Assembly (NCBI GenBank): GCA_050290145.1
Contig: JBNKHC010000261.1
Span: forward strand, 1 to 18,044
Reading direction: 5' to 3'
DNA length: 18,044 bases
From: Pelagibius sp050290145
Lineage (GTDB): Bacteria > Pseudomonadota > Alphaproteobacteria > Kiloniellales > Kiloniellaceae
Under the pieces are notes generated by a model. It saw nothing but the letters and a program-made list of their open reading frames with translations, was not told where the DNA came from and made no database searches. Shown one piece after another: positions 1-7,358 of this stretch. The number at the start of each line of letters is the position of its first letter. Within the stretch, counting starts at the first letter, position 1. The position numbers and the translations under genes are program-made.

Positions 1-1671
1 CGCGGCACAGTCGGCGTATCTGCCGGCGGTAAAATATGCCATGCCCAGAAAGGATAGCCCGCGAATGGTATCGATACGGCTCAAGCCATTCGCAGTCTCG
101 AGATACTCGACGGCGCGATCGGGTTGGCCGGCGAAGTTGAGATAGAAGCCCATGAAAAGGTTCGCTTCGTAGCCGTTGGGCTGAATGGCCACAGCATGCC
201 TCGCCGCATCGACGGCATTGTCATGCTTTCCGTTCGCCAGGTAGGCGCCTGCCAGAGCTATGTACGACCATGGAAAATTGTCATCGACGGCAATGGCTTT
301 CTGGGCGAGTTCCAGCGACCGTCTCGCATCCTCCTCAGGATCTTCTCCATAGTGGAATCGCGCCTTGACCGAGTAGTTGAATGACAATCCGGCATAGCCA
401 CCGGCAAATCCCGGGTCCAGCTCGATCGTTCGTTTAAACAGCTCTTCGCCCTTTTCGATGTTCGCCCGGATCGGGTTATCGACGGTCGACCTCGCCCGGA
501 TAAACGTGTCGTAGGCATCGATGTTGGTAATGTACTTCTGAAACACGCGGTCATGCTCATTCGCCTTGAGCGTCACCGACATGGCCTTGACGACCTGTTC
601 GGTGATCTCGGACTGCACCGCAAAAACATCGTCGACCTCGCGGTCGTATTTTTCACCCCAGAGATAAACACCCTTCAAGGCGTCAATTATCTGGGCGGTG
701 ACACGTATCTTCTGGCCCGAACGGCGAACGCTGCCCTCAAGCACGTAGCGGACGCCAAGGTCCTCGGCAACCTGGCGGATTTTTACCGGCTTGTTCCGGT
801 AATCCGACATGGAGTCGCGCGCGACGACGAACAGCCCCGATACCTTTGAAAGATCGGTAATGATGTCCTCTGTGATTCCGTCCGCAAAATACTCCTGATC
901 ACCTTCTGCGGACTGGTCGGCAAATGGAAGCACGGCGATCGATGGTTTGTCGGGCAGAGGAAAGGCCATTCTATCGATCGAAGCCGCCTCGACGTCGCTG
1001 CCCCAGGGTTTCAGCCAGAGCAGCCCGGCGGCCGCAGCAAGCAGCACAACCGCAATCGTGGCGAAGGCCCTCAGGCGGCTTTGGCCAACTGGATTTCGCC
1101 TGCTTCCGGTCGGCTTTGCAGCCGCCTTACGGGGCGTTCCTGCCAAGCTCTGGACTCGAAACACCCGAACAGGCCGAGCGATGTTCTTGACTTCCACCTC
1201 GCCCATATCCTCAAGCGCAATGTCCATGCGGTCGCGGACCTGATCTCGCGCAGGGCGGGATATGTAGATGCCTCCGGGCTCCGCCAGCCCTTCCAGTCTG
1301 GCCGCGATGTTGACGCCGTCGCCAAGCAGGTCCCCGTCCTGCTCGACCACGTCTCCCACATGCAGGCCGATGCGGAATTCAATGCGCCGCCCCTGCGGAA
1401 TATCGACATTGCGCTGTTCCATGCCGGATTGTAGTTCGATGGCACAGCGCAGGGCCTCGATGACGCTCGGAAATTCAGCGAGAATACTGTCACCGGCGGT
1501 ATTGGCGATCCGGCCGCCGAACTCATTGATCTTGATATCGACCAACTGCGCCCGATGTGCGGTCAATGCAGCAAGCGTCGCCTCCTCGTCCTCGCTCACG
1601 AGACGAGAATAGCCTGCAATGTCTGCCGCAAGTATTGCAGCGAGGCGTCGATTGGCTCGGGTCGCGGCCAT
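1..1671 (-). CDS. Class III adenylate/guanylate cyclase with FlgO/TolB-like and TPR regions (3' end outside window)
   Basis: The reading frame opens at ATG 1671 and stays open to base 1, giving 557 residues with no stop, so the C-terminus is missing. Residues about 8-175 form a class III cyclase domain making cyclic nucleotide from NTP. Metal-binding Asp17 sits in AADIAGYS and Asp61 in NTAGDS. The transition-state pair Asn121 and Arg125 lies in GDGVNIAARLE. The purine-selecting lysine four residues before the second Asp is replaced by Asn57, while its partner Asp114 is kept. A single membrane segment covers about 202-220. Residues about 237-365 resemble the FlgO/TolB-like domain (SIAVLPFAD; YFADGITEDI; YVLEGSVRR). 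TPR-like helices follow from about 375. This is a recognised alphaproteobacterial architecture in which the cyclase faces the cytoplasm. No good Shine-Dalgarno precedes the ATG, so the start is less certain than the frame. Codon use is less GC-biased than in the neighbours. Confidence 0.9.
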   Translation of the reverse strand, partial: MAATRANRRLAAILAADIAGYSRLVSEDEEATLAALTAHRAQLVDIKINEFGGRIANTAGDSILAEFPSVIEALRCAIELQSGMEQRNVDIPQGRRIEFRIGLHVGDVVEQDGDLLGDGVNIAARLEGLAEPGGIYISRPARDQVRDRMDIALEDMGEVEVKNIARPVRVFRVQSLAGTPRKAAAKPTGSRRNPVGQSRLRAFATIAVVLLAAAAGLLWLKPWGSDVEAASIDRMAFPLPDKPSIAVLPFADQSAEGDQEYFADGITEDIITDLSKVSGLFVVARDSMSDYRNKPVKIRQVAEDLGVRYVLEGSVRRSGQKIRVTAQIIDALKGVYLWGEKYDREVDDVFAVQSEITEQVVKAMSVTLKANEHDRVFQKYITNIDAYDTFIRARSTVDNPIRANIEKGEELFKRTIELDPGFAGGYAGLSFNYSVKARFHYGEDPEEDARRSLELAQKAIAVDDNFPWSYIALAGAYLANGKHDNAVDAARHAVAIQPNGYEANLFMGFYLNFAGQPDRAVEYLETANGLSRIDTIRGLSFLGMAYFTAGRYADCAA

Positions 1672-1731
1672 TGGATTCGATTGCCCACTGACGACTTTGC
1701 AGATGACTGTAGGCGCTACATTTCCGCAAGT

Positions 1732-1761
1732 CTATCGGAGTAAGCGTCTCTTTCGGGTCAA
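1732..1761 (-). promoter_or_regulatory. Possible sigma-70 promoter for the cyclase gene
   Basis: On the minus strand TTGACC (1761-1756) is followed after 18 bases by CGATAG (1737-1732), about 60 bases before the cyclase start. The -35 box is good and the -10 box is weak. It lies in the 140-base gap after the dctD-like gene, where a separate promoter is expected. The same gap holds a 12-bp palindrome ACCGGCGCCGGT (about 1789-1800) with no T-run. This is pattern matching only. Confidence 0.25.
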
Positions 1762-1811
1762 CCGGCAGGGAACCGGAGCGCGGTTCACACCGGCGCCGGT
1801 AGAGCCATTCT

Positions 1812-3179
1812 TTAGCCCTCCTCGCCGGCCAGGAAATCCTCGCGCTTCAGGCCGTGGCGCTGCAGCTTGTCGTAGAGGGTCTTGCGCGACAGGCCGAGGG
1901 CCTCGTAGGTGGCCTTGAGGCTGCCGTGCTGGCGGCGCAGCTCGGCCTCCAGGATTGATTTCTCCACCGCCTCCAGGCGTTCCGAGAGCGGCCCCTCGGC
2001 AGGCCCCACCGCCGCCGCGGAGAGACCGGGCACCACGTCCTCCAGGCCCAGCACGAAGCGGTCGGCGGCGTTCCTCAGCTCGCGCACGTTGCCGGGCCAG
2101 TCATAGGTGGTAAGCGCGGCCAGCAGTGCGCCGTCCAGCTCCGGGATCTCGCGGCGGTAGCGCGCCCGCGCCTCGCGCGCCAGGTGATGAAACAGCAGCG
2201 GGATGTCGTCGCGCCGCTCGCGCAGCGGCGGGATGGCCAGCGAAACCACGTTGAGGCGGTAGTAGAGGTCCTCGCGGAAACGGCCTTCGCGGCAGGCCTG
2301 GGCCAGGTCCGCCTTGCTGGCGGCCACGAAGCGGATGTCGAGCGGCACCGGGGTATTGGAGCCCAGGCGCTCGATGGTGCGGGTCTCGATGGCGCGCAGC
2401 AGCTTTACTTGCAGGTCGAGCGGCATGGATTCGATCTCGTCCAGCAGCACGGTGCCGCCGTTGGCGAACTCCAGCTTGCCGGTGCGCCCCTTCTGGGCGC
2501 CGGTGAAGGCGCCGGCGACGTGGCCGAAGAGTTCGCTCTCGATGATGTCGGCGGGCACGGCGCCGCAGTTGATGGCGACGAAGGGACCCTTGCTGCGGGC
2601 GCCGAAGTCGTGCAGGGCGCGGGCCACGACCTCCTTGCCGCTGCCGGTCTCCCCCACCACCAGCACGTCGGCGTCGGTGTCGGCCAGGGCCTTCACCTGG
2701 CCGCGCAGCCGCTCCATGGCGGGGCTGCGGCCGACCAGGCGCGCCTCCAGCCCGGCGCGGCTTTCCTCCAGCTCCTGGCGCAGGACGCGGTTCTCCAGCA
2801 CCAGGCGGCGGGTCTGCAGCGCCCGCGCCACGACGCTGGCCAGGTGCGAGGTGTCGAAGGGCTTTTCGATGAAATCGTAAGCGCCGGCGCGCATGGCTTC
2901 CACCGCCAGGGGCACGTCACCGTGGCCGGTCACCAGCACCACCGGCAGGGCCGGGTCGATCTCCAGCGCGCGGCGCAGCAGCGTGAGGCCGTCCATGTCC
3001 GGCATCTTTATGTCGGTCACCAGCACGCCATAAAGGGTGCGGCTGAGGCGCGCCTCGGCCTGGCGCGCCGCGGCGAAGCAGGTGGTCTTGTGGCCGCAGA
3101 GCTCCAGGCCCTGCTGCACCGCGTGGCGCAGGGGTTCCTCGTCGTCGACGAAAAGGACCTGGCCTTCCTCCATGCTCAC
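1812..3179 (-). CDS. dctD: Sigma-54-dependent response regulator, DctD-like
   Basis: The product is a 455-residue NtrC-family activator that would drive RNA polymerase-sigma54 open-complex formation after phosphorylation. The receiver domain spans about 7-120, with acidic pocket Asp12/Asp13, phospho-acceptor Asp56 (VTDIKMPDMDG), Thr84 and Lys106. The AAA+ domain spans about 148-385, with Walker A GETGSGKE at 176-183, the sigma-54 contact loop GAFTGA at 223-228 and Walker B Asp247-Glu248. A Fis-type helix-turn-helix lies at about 415-447 (LKATYEALGLSRKTLYDKL). The GTG start overlaps the kinase stop as GTGA and has GAAGG seven bases upstream. An ATG six bases downstream is the alternative start. 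Pairing with a DctB-like kinase supports the dctD call, but no dicarboxylate transporter gene lies in the window, so its target is inferred. Confidence 0.93.
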   Translation of the reverse strand: MSMEEGQVLFVDDEEPLRHAVQQGLELCGHKTTCFAAARQAEARLSRTLYGVLVTDIKMPDMDGLTLLRRALEIDPALPVVLVTGHGDVPLAVEAMRAGAYDFIEKPFDTSHLASVVARALQTRRLVLENRVLRQELEESRAGLEARLVGRSPAMERLRGQVKALADTDADVLVVGETGSGKEVVARALHDFGARSKGPFVAINCGAVPADIIESELFGHVAGAFTGAQKGRTGKLEFANGGTVLLDEIESMPLDLQVKLLRAIETRTIERLGSNTPVPLDIRFVAASKADLAQACREGRFREDLYYRLNVVSLAIPPLRERRDDIPLLFHHLAREARARYRREIPELDGALLAALTTYDWPGNVRELRNAADRFVLGLEDVVPGLSAAAVGPAEGPLSERLEAVEKSILEAELRRQHGSLKATYEALGLSRKTLYDKLQRHGLKREDFLAGEEG

Positions 3180-5107
3180 GCGGAAACCTTCAAAGCGGCG
3201 GCCGGCAACAGCGGCAGGTCGATGATGAAGACCGCCCCGCCCTCGGGGTGGTTCTCGGCGCGCAGGGTGCCGTCGAAGTCCTTCATGATGTTGTAGGAGA
3301 TGGAAAGCCCCAGGCCGAGCCCCTCACCCACTTCCTTGGTGGTGAAGAAGGGATCGAAGATGCGCCCGATCTGCTCGGCGGGAATGCCGGGGCCGTGGTC
3401 GCGCAGGGTGATCGTCACCCGGTCGCCCGCCTCCGCCCCCGTCTCTGCCCCCGTCTCTGCCACCGTGATTTCCAGCTTCGGCGCCGCCTGCCCCTGCATG
3501 GCGTCGAGGGCATTGGAGACGAGGTTCAGGATCACCGACTGCAGGCGCACGCGCCCGGCGCGCACCGTCAGGCTGCGGTCGGGCAGGTCGAGCTTGACCT
3601 GGGCGCCGGCGCGCTCCAGGCGGATGCGCAGGAAATCCAGGGTGTCGTCCAGCACCTCCGCCAGCACCACGGGGCGGAGCTCACTGCGCGGCTTGCGCGC
3701 GAAGGTCATGAGGTGCTTGCTGATCTCCGCCATGCGGGCGGTCAGGTCCTTGATGAGCTTCAGGTTGCCGCAGGCCTCGGCCTCGCGGTTGCGCTCGATG
3801 AGCAGCTGGGCGTTGTCGGCGTAGGAGCGGATGGCCGCCAGCGGCTGGTTGAACTCGTGGCTGAGCGCCGCCGACATCTGGCCCAGGGCCGCCAGCTTGC
3901 CGGCCTGGATCAGGTCGTCCTGGGCCTGGCGCAGCTCGGCCTCCGCCGCCTGGCGCTCGGCGATCTCGCGCTCCAGGCGCAGGTTGGCCTCAGTCAGGTC
4001 GGCGGTGCGCTCCTCGACCCGGTGCTCCAGCTCCACCGAGGCGCGGCGCTGGTATTCGATGCGCTCGATGAAGCGGCTGCGGCGCTGCAGGATCAGGGTG
4101 GCGATGAGGAGGGTGATGGCGCAGGCCAGCGCCGCCAACACCATGGCCGTCACGGTCTGAGAGCGTGCCAGATGGGTCGAGGCCAGGACGTGCAGGGTCC
4201 AGCCCGCCTCCGGCATCTTCTCGTCGACCATAATGTACTCGCTCCCGCCCTGCGGCGCCGCCTCACCGGAAACGGTCACGAGCTGTGCCCCTGTGGCGCC
4301 GAGGCTGCGGCGTTCCAGCTCCAGCGGGCGCAGGTCCACCGACTCGTAGCGCCGGTTCTCGGCGATGGCCTTCAGCGCCGCTTCGTCGAGCGGCGCCAGG
4401 CTGCGGAAGCGCCAGTCCGGCTGGCTGGAGATGAAGATCACGCCGAAGGGGTCGGTGACGATGACGTCTTCCTCGCTGGCGGTCCAGGCGGCCTCGATAT
4501 CGTCCAGGCTGACCTTCACCACCACGGCGCCCAGCGCCTCGCCCCCTGCGGCCTTAGGGGCGGAGACCCGCGAGGCGAAGTAGTAGCCGCGCTTGCCCGA
4601 GGTGGTGCCGAGCGCGAAGTAGCGCCCCAGGCGCCCTTCCATGGCCTGCTGGAAGTAGGGCCGGTAGCTGAAGTTGTGACCGACGAAGGGGCGCTCGCTG
4701 TCCCAGTTGCTGGCGGCGAAGGTCATGCCCCGGGCGTCCATCAGGTAGGTGTCCTCGGCGCCGGTCAGGTCGTTGATCGTCGCCGTCAGCAGGTTGGCGC
4801 GCGCCTGGGCCGCCGGGTCGCCGGCCTGACGGAACAGCGCCACCACGTCGCCGTTGAGGGCCAGCAGGCGCGGCACCGCCTGGTACTTGGCCAGGGCGCC
4901 GGAGAGGTTGCTGGCGTAGAGGTCCAGCTTCGCCGCCGCGCGGGCGCGGGTCTGCTCCAGGAACAGGTCCTCGGCCCAGGTCCGGGTCAGCAGGACGACA
5001 AGCACGCAGGCGGCCAACGCCAGGCCGAGCTGCGCGGCCATGCGCAGGCGGCCCCCCCGCTGGCCGGCGCCCGCCGCCGCCTCAGCTCTTGAAGAGGGAG
5101 TCGGCAC
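3176..5107 (-). CDS. dctB: Sensor histidine kinase, C4-dicarboxylate sensing DctB-like
   Basis: The product is a 643-residue inner-membrane kinase that would phosphorylate the adjacent DctD-like regulator. Membrane segments lie at about 24-41 and 319-340 and bracket a periplasmic double-PDC (dCACHE) sensor. That sensor carries the DctB-type signature NWDSERPFVGHN, FSYRPYF and FALGTTSGKRGYYF (about 134-178), the region that binds dicarboxylates in known DctB proteins. A coiled coil (about 345-400) leads to the HisKA helix with phospho-acceptor His417 (LSHEFNQPLAAIRSYA). The ATPase domain has its N box at 528-533, DHGPGIP at 570-576, the F box at about 584-590 and GEGLGLGL at 594-601. The GTG start at 5107 overlaps the DUF1192 gene by 26 bases and lacks a clear ribosome site. 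The ATG at 5041 (residue 23) is an equal candidate. A 12-bp tandem duplication sits in the ATPase domain. Confidence 0.92.
   Translation of the reverse strand: MPTPSSRAEAAAGAGQRGGRLRMAAQLGLALAACVLVVLLTRTWAEDLFLEQTRARAAAKLDLYASNLSGALAKYQAVPRLLALNGDVVALFRQAGDPAAQARANLLTATINDLTGAEDTYLMDARGMTFAASNWDSERPFVGHNFSYRPYFQQAMEGRLGRYFALGTTSGKRGYYFASRVSAPKAAGGEALGAVVVKVSLDDIEAAWTASEEDVIVTDPFGVIFISSQPDWRFRSLAPLDEAALKAIAENRRYESVDLRPLELERRSLGATGAQLVTVSGEAAPQGGSEYIMVDEKMPEAGWTLHVLASTHLARSQTVTAMVLAALACAITLLIATLILQRRSRFIERIEYQRRASVELEHRVEERTADLTEANLRLEREIAERQAAEAELRQAQDDLIQAGKLAALGQMSAALSHEFNQPLAAIRSYADNAQLLIERNREAEACGNLKLIKDLTARMAEISKHLMTFARKPRSELRPVVLAEVLDDTLDFLRIRLERAGAQVKLDLPDRSLTVRAGRVRLQSVILNLVSNALDAMQGQAAPKLEITVAETGAETGAEAGDRVTITLRDHGPGIPAEQIGRIFDPFFTTKEVGEGLGLGLSISYNIMKDFDGTLRAENHPEGGAVFIIDLPLLPAAALKVSA
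3435..3458. repeat. Perfect 12-bp tandem duplication inside the dctB-like gene
   Basis: GCCCCCGTCTCT occurs twice head to tail, with degenerate flanks on both sides. In the protein it gives a repeated GAET/ETGA segment at about residues 550-562, between the strand LEITVA and the RVTITLRDHGPG strand of the ATPase domain. The unit is a multiple of three, so the frame survives. Confidence 0.85.
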
Positions 5108-5264
5108 CGCTCAGGTAGCTCTTCTTGGCCGCGATCTTCGCGCGCACCCGTTCGGCCTCGGCCTCCAACTCGGCGAGGTATTCCTCCAGCTCGTCGACGC
5201 CCAGGCTGTCCAGATCCTTCGGCTTGGGCTGCTGCTTGCGCGGCTCCAGATCATCCACATCCAT
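5082..5264 (-). CDS. DUF1192 family small protein
   Basis: This is a 60-residue acidic, coiled-coil-forming protein. The N-terminal DDLEPRK and the DELEEYLAELEAEAERVRAKIAAK helix segment (about residues 23-48) match the DUF1192 family, which is found in Alphaproteobacteria and has no known function that I can state. A strong ribosome site AGGGAGG lies eight bases before the ATG. The gene is first in a minus-strand run, and its last 26 bases overlap the proposed start of the DctB-like kinase. It diverges from the quinone oxidoreductase and TrcR genes, an arrangement I believe recurs in related genomes (recollection, not checked). No signal peptide or membrane segment is visible, so it is probably cytoplasmic. 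Confidence 0.85.
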   Translation of the reverse strand: MDVDDLEPRKQQPKPKDLDSLGVDELEEYLAELEAEAERVRAKIAAKKSYLSGADSLFKS

Positions 5265-5296
5265 GGGTCACAGCCTCCCTTTTTCCCAGTTTTCCG

Positions 5297-5317
5297 CCGG
5301 TCTTGCCATCAGACCGG
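5297..5317. repeat. Perfect inverted repeat in the DUF1192/quinone oxidoreductase divergent region
   Basis: CCGGTCT and AGACCGG are separated by seven bases, about 33 bases upstream of the DUF1192 start. It could be an operator for a dimeric regulator or a hairpin in the 5' leader of the DUF1192-dctBD transcript. There is no adjoining T-run to suggest a terminator. Confidence 0.6.
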
Positions 5318-5342
5318 AGCGGCTTCGGGCCCGCCCGGCCCC

Positions 5343-5369
5343 TTTTCATTTGCCCGGCGGCACTATACT
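5343..5369 (+). promoter_or_regulatory. Possible promoter for the quinone oxidoreductase gene
   Basis: TATACT (5364-5369) is a good -10 match. TTTTCA (5343-5348) upstream with a 15-base spacer is a poor -35. The predicted transcript would begin about 55 bases before the ATG at 5433. The reverse complement TAGTATAG could equally serve the minus strand. Confidence 0.3.
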
Positions 5370-5432
5370 AACTCCCCCCTAGGAAGGCGATTCATCCCCC
5401 TCACCGCAAGACCTTAAGCAAGGAGCCGCCCC

Positions 5433-6437
5433 ATGAGCCAGAGCCTGCCCGCAACCATGAAGGTGATCGAGATCAGCGAGGCCGGCGGTCCGGAGGTCCT
5501 GAAGCCGGCCGAGCGGCCGGTCCCCCAGCCGGGCGAGGGCGAGGTGCTGATCAAGGTGGCCGCAGCCGGCGTCAACCGCCCCGACTGCCTGCAGCGCCAG
5601 GGCAGCTATCCGCCGCCGCCGGGCGCCTCCGACATTCCCGGCCTGGAGATCGCCGGCGAGGTGGTGGCCCTGGGCGCCGGTGTGACGGCACCCAGGATCG
5701 GCGACAAGGTCTGCGCCCTGGTGACCGGCGGCGGCTATGCCGAGTACTGCCCGGCCCCGGCGCCCCAGTGCCTGCCGATTCCCAAGGGCTACTCGCTGGA
5801 GCAGGCGGCGGCCCTGCCGGAGACCTTCTTCACCGTCTGGGTCAACGTCTTCGACCGCTCCGCCCTGAAGCCGGGCGAGAGCTTCCTGGTGCACGGCGGC
5901 ACCTCTGGCATCGGCACCACGGCGATCCAGCTGGCCAAGGCCTTCGGCTGCACCGTCTTCGCCACCGCCGGCTCGCCGGAGAAGGTGAAGGCCTGCGCGG
6001 AGCTGGGCGCCGACCGCGCCATCAACTACCGTGAAGAGGATTTCGTCGAGGTGGTCAAGGAGGCCACCGGCGGCAAGGGCGTCGACGTCATCCTCGACAT
6101 GGTGGGCGGCAGCTACATCCCCCGCGACATCAAGGCCATGGCCCCGGACGGGCGCTTGAGCTTCATCGCCTTCCTGGGCGGCCCCAAGGCGGAGGTCAAT
6201 TTCACCGCCGTCATGATGAAGCGCCTGACCATCACCGGCTCGACCCTGCGCGCGCGCTCGGTGGCGGTAAAGGCGGCGCTTGCCGAGGCCCTGAAGGAGA
6301 AGGTCTGGCCCCTGCTGGACCAGGGCAAGATCGCCCCGGTCATGGCCGCCAGCTTCCCCCTGGCCGAGGCCGCCAAGGCCCACGAGCTGATGGAATCTTC
6401 CAGCCACATCGGCAAGATCGTCCTGACTTTGGACTGA
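5433..6437 (+). CDS. NAD(P)H-quinone oxidoreductase, PIG3 family (zinc-independent MDR)
   Basis: The product is a 334-residue soluble medium-chain reductase expected to use NADPH to reduce quinones or reactive carbonyls. The N-terminal catalytic fold carries GVNRPDCLQRQGSYPPP (about 47-63) and DIPGLEIAGEVV (67-78). The Rossmann nucleotide site is HGGTSGIGTTAIQLAK (154-169), followed by GADRAINYREEDF and DVILDMVGGSYI. These match the PIG3/quinone oxidoreductase subfamily (TIGR02824-like). Neither the catalytic nor the structural zinc cysteine cluster of alcohol dehydrogenases is present. AAGGAG (5420-5425) lies seven bases before the ATG. A second in-frame ATG at 5457 matches the point where many relatives begin, but it has no comparable ribosome site. 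The gene reads toward trcR, 194 bases downstream. Confidence 0.92.
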   Translation: MSQSLPATMKVIEISEAGGPEVLKPAERPVPQPGEGEVLIKVAAAGVNRPDCLQRQGSYPPPPGASDIPGLEIAGEVVALGAGVTAPRIGDKVCALVTGGGYAEYCPAPAPQCLPIPKGYSLEQAAALPETFFTVWVNVFDRSALKPGESFLVHGGTSGIGTTAIQLAKAFGCTVFATAGSPEKVKACAELGADRAINYREEDFVEVVKEATGGKGVDVILDMVGGSYIPRDIKAMAPDGRLSFIAFLGGPKAEVNFTAVMMKRLTITGSTLRARSVAVKAALAEALKEKVWPLLDQGKIAPVMAASFPLAEAAKAHELMESSSHIGKIVLTLD

Positions 6438-6515
6438 AAAACCGCGGGATTCCGCGCCTCAGCGGCATCCCGGACCCCCGCCAGGAGAAATTCGCGGGAA
6501 ACCGCGGGCCCGAGC

Positions 6516-6544
6516 TTTATTCGCGCTTGGCTGGGCCCTATATT
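6516..6544 (+). promoter_or_regulatory. Possible promoter for the TrcR gene
   Basis: TATATT (6539-6544) follows TTTATT (6516-6521) at 17 bases. Transcription would start near 6551, about 80 bases before the chosen ATG. This excludes the longer in-frame extension beginning at 6527. A CcrM-type GATTC site lies at 6448-6452, and the 10-mer AAACCGCGGG occurs at 6439-6448 and again at 6499-6508. Confidence 0.3.
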
Positions 6545-6631
6545 GAGGGTATTCCCACGTCGGCATCTTTAGGAGTGCCGCCGGCCGGGCGCAGGAAACT
6601 GCCGCCGGTCGGAAGGAAGGAGGATTATCTG

Positions 6632-7285
6632 ATGTCATTACCGCTCATGCCGAAGGCGACGGCCGTCTGGCTGATCGACAATACCGGCCTGACCTTCGAG
6701 CAGGTCGCCGATTTCTGCGGCTTGCATGCCCTGGAAGTGCAGGGCATCGCCGACGGCGAGGTGGCCGTGGGGATCCAGGGCATGGACCCGATCACCAGCG
6801 GCGAGCTGACCCGCGCGGAGATCGAGCGCTGCGAGGCCGATCCCTCGGCACGGCTGGTCATGGCCAAGAGCAACCTGCCGCAGCCGTCCAAGCGCACCAA
6901 GGGCCCGCGCTACACGCCGGTGGCCAAGCGCCAGGACAAGCCCGACGGCATCGCCTGGCTGGTGCGCCATCACCCGGAGCTGAAGGATTCCCAGATCGCC
7001 CGCCTGATCGGCACCACCAAGACCACGATCCAGGCGGTGCGGGACCGCACCCACTGGAACTCGCCGAACATCCGGCCGCGCGACCCGGTCCTGCTGGGCC
7101 TGTGCAGCCAGGGCGACCTCAACGTCGCGGTGGAGAAGGCCCGCAAGGCGGCCGAGAAGGCCGGTATCACCCTGCCCAAGCCCGAGTACGAGCAGGAAGA
7201 GGCCCCCGCGCCCGAACCCGCCGAGCCCTCGGACAATCCCTTCTCGCTGGAGAACTTCGGCCTGCCCAAGGGCGGCAGCGACTGA
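6632..7285 (+). CDS. trcR: Cell-cycle transcriptional regulator TrcR (DUF1013)
   Basis: The product is a 217-residue protein matching DUF1013, called TrcR in alphaproteobacterial annotation and linked to cell-cycle transcription. The family signature begins PLMPKATAVWLIDNTGLTFEQ and continues ADFCGLHALEVQGIADGE. Two helix-turn-helix-like stretches are visible: about 21-45, and 116-140 (DSQIARLIGTTKTTIQAVRDRT) followed by HWNSPNIRPRDPV. The C-terminus is a proline/glutamate-rich tail ending in a conserved-looking NPFSLENFGLPKG patch. I chose ATG 6632 because AAGGAGG (6617-6623) sits eight bases upstream and the family begins there. The frame is open upstream to 6527, but that extension is not family-like. 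It is soluble and presumably nucleoid-associated. A strong terminator follows 30 bases after the stop. Confidence 0.93.
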   Translation: MSLPLMPKATAVWLIDNTGLTFEQVADFCGLHALEVQGIADGEVAVGIQGMDPITSGELTRAEIERCEADPSARLVMAKSNLPQPSKRTKGPRYTPVAKRQDKPDGIAWLVRHHPELKDSQIARLIGTTKTTIQAVRDRTHWNSPNIRPRDPVLLGLCSQGDLNVAVEKARKAAEKAGITLPKPEYEQEEAPAPEPAEPSDNPFSLENFGLPKGGSD

Positions 7286-7315
7286 AGCTTCAGCAGCCCT
7301 CACCGGCTATGACGA

Positions 7316-7349
7316 AAAACCCCTCTCCGCCCGGCGGACGAGGGGTTTT
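7316..7349. terminator. Bidirectional intrinsic terminator between trcR and the IclR gene
   Basis: A perfect 10-bp outer stem pairs AAAACCCCTC (7316-7325) with GAGGGGTTTT (7340-7349), and TCCG/CGGA extends the stem inside. The plus strand continues TTTTCTTCT and the minus strand reads into TTTTTC. It therefore can end both convergent transcripts, 30 bases after trcR and 10 bases after the IclR gene. Confidence 0.92.
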
Positions 7350-7358
7350 CTTCTGCCC

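Noticed and set aside
2184..3296. Long plus-strand open frame opposite the dctD-like gene
   Set aside because: It is the antisense shadow of a clear response regulator. Its product is compositionally biased (Ala/Gly/Gln/His) with no motifs.
3248..5092. 614-codon plus-strand open frame opposite the dctB-like gene
   Set aside because: High GC keeps the opposite strand free of stops. The minus-strand kinase has all its catalytic boxes, and the plus-strand product has none.
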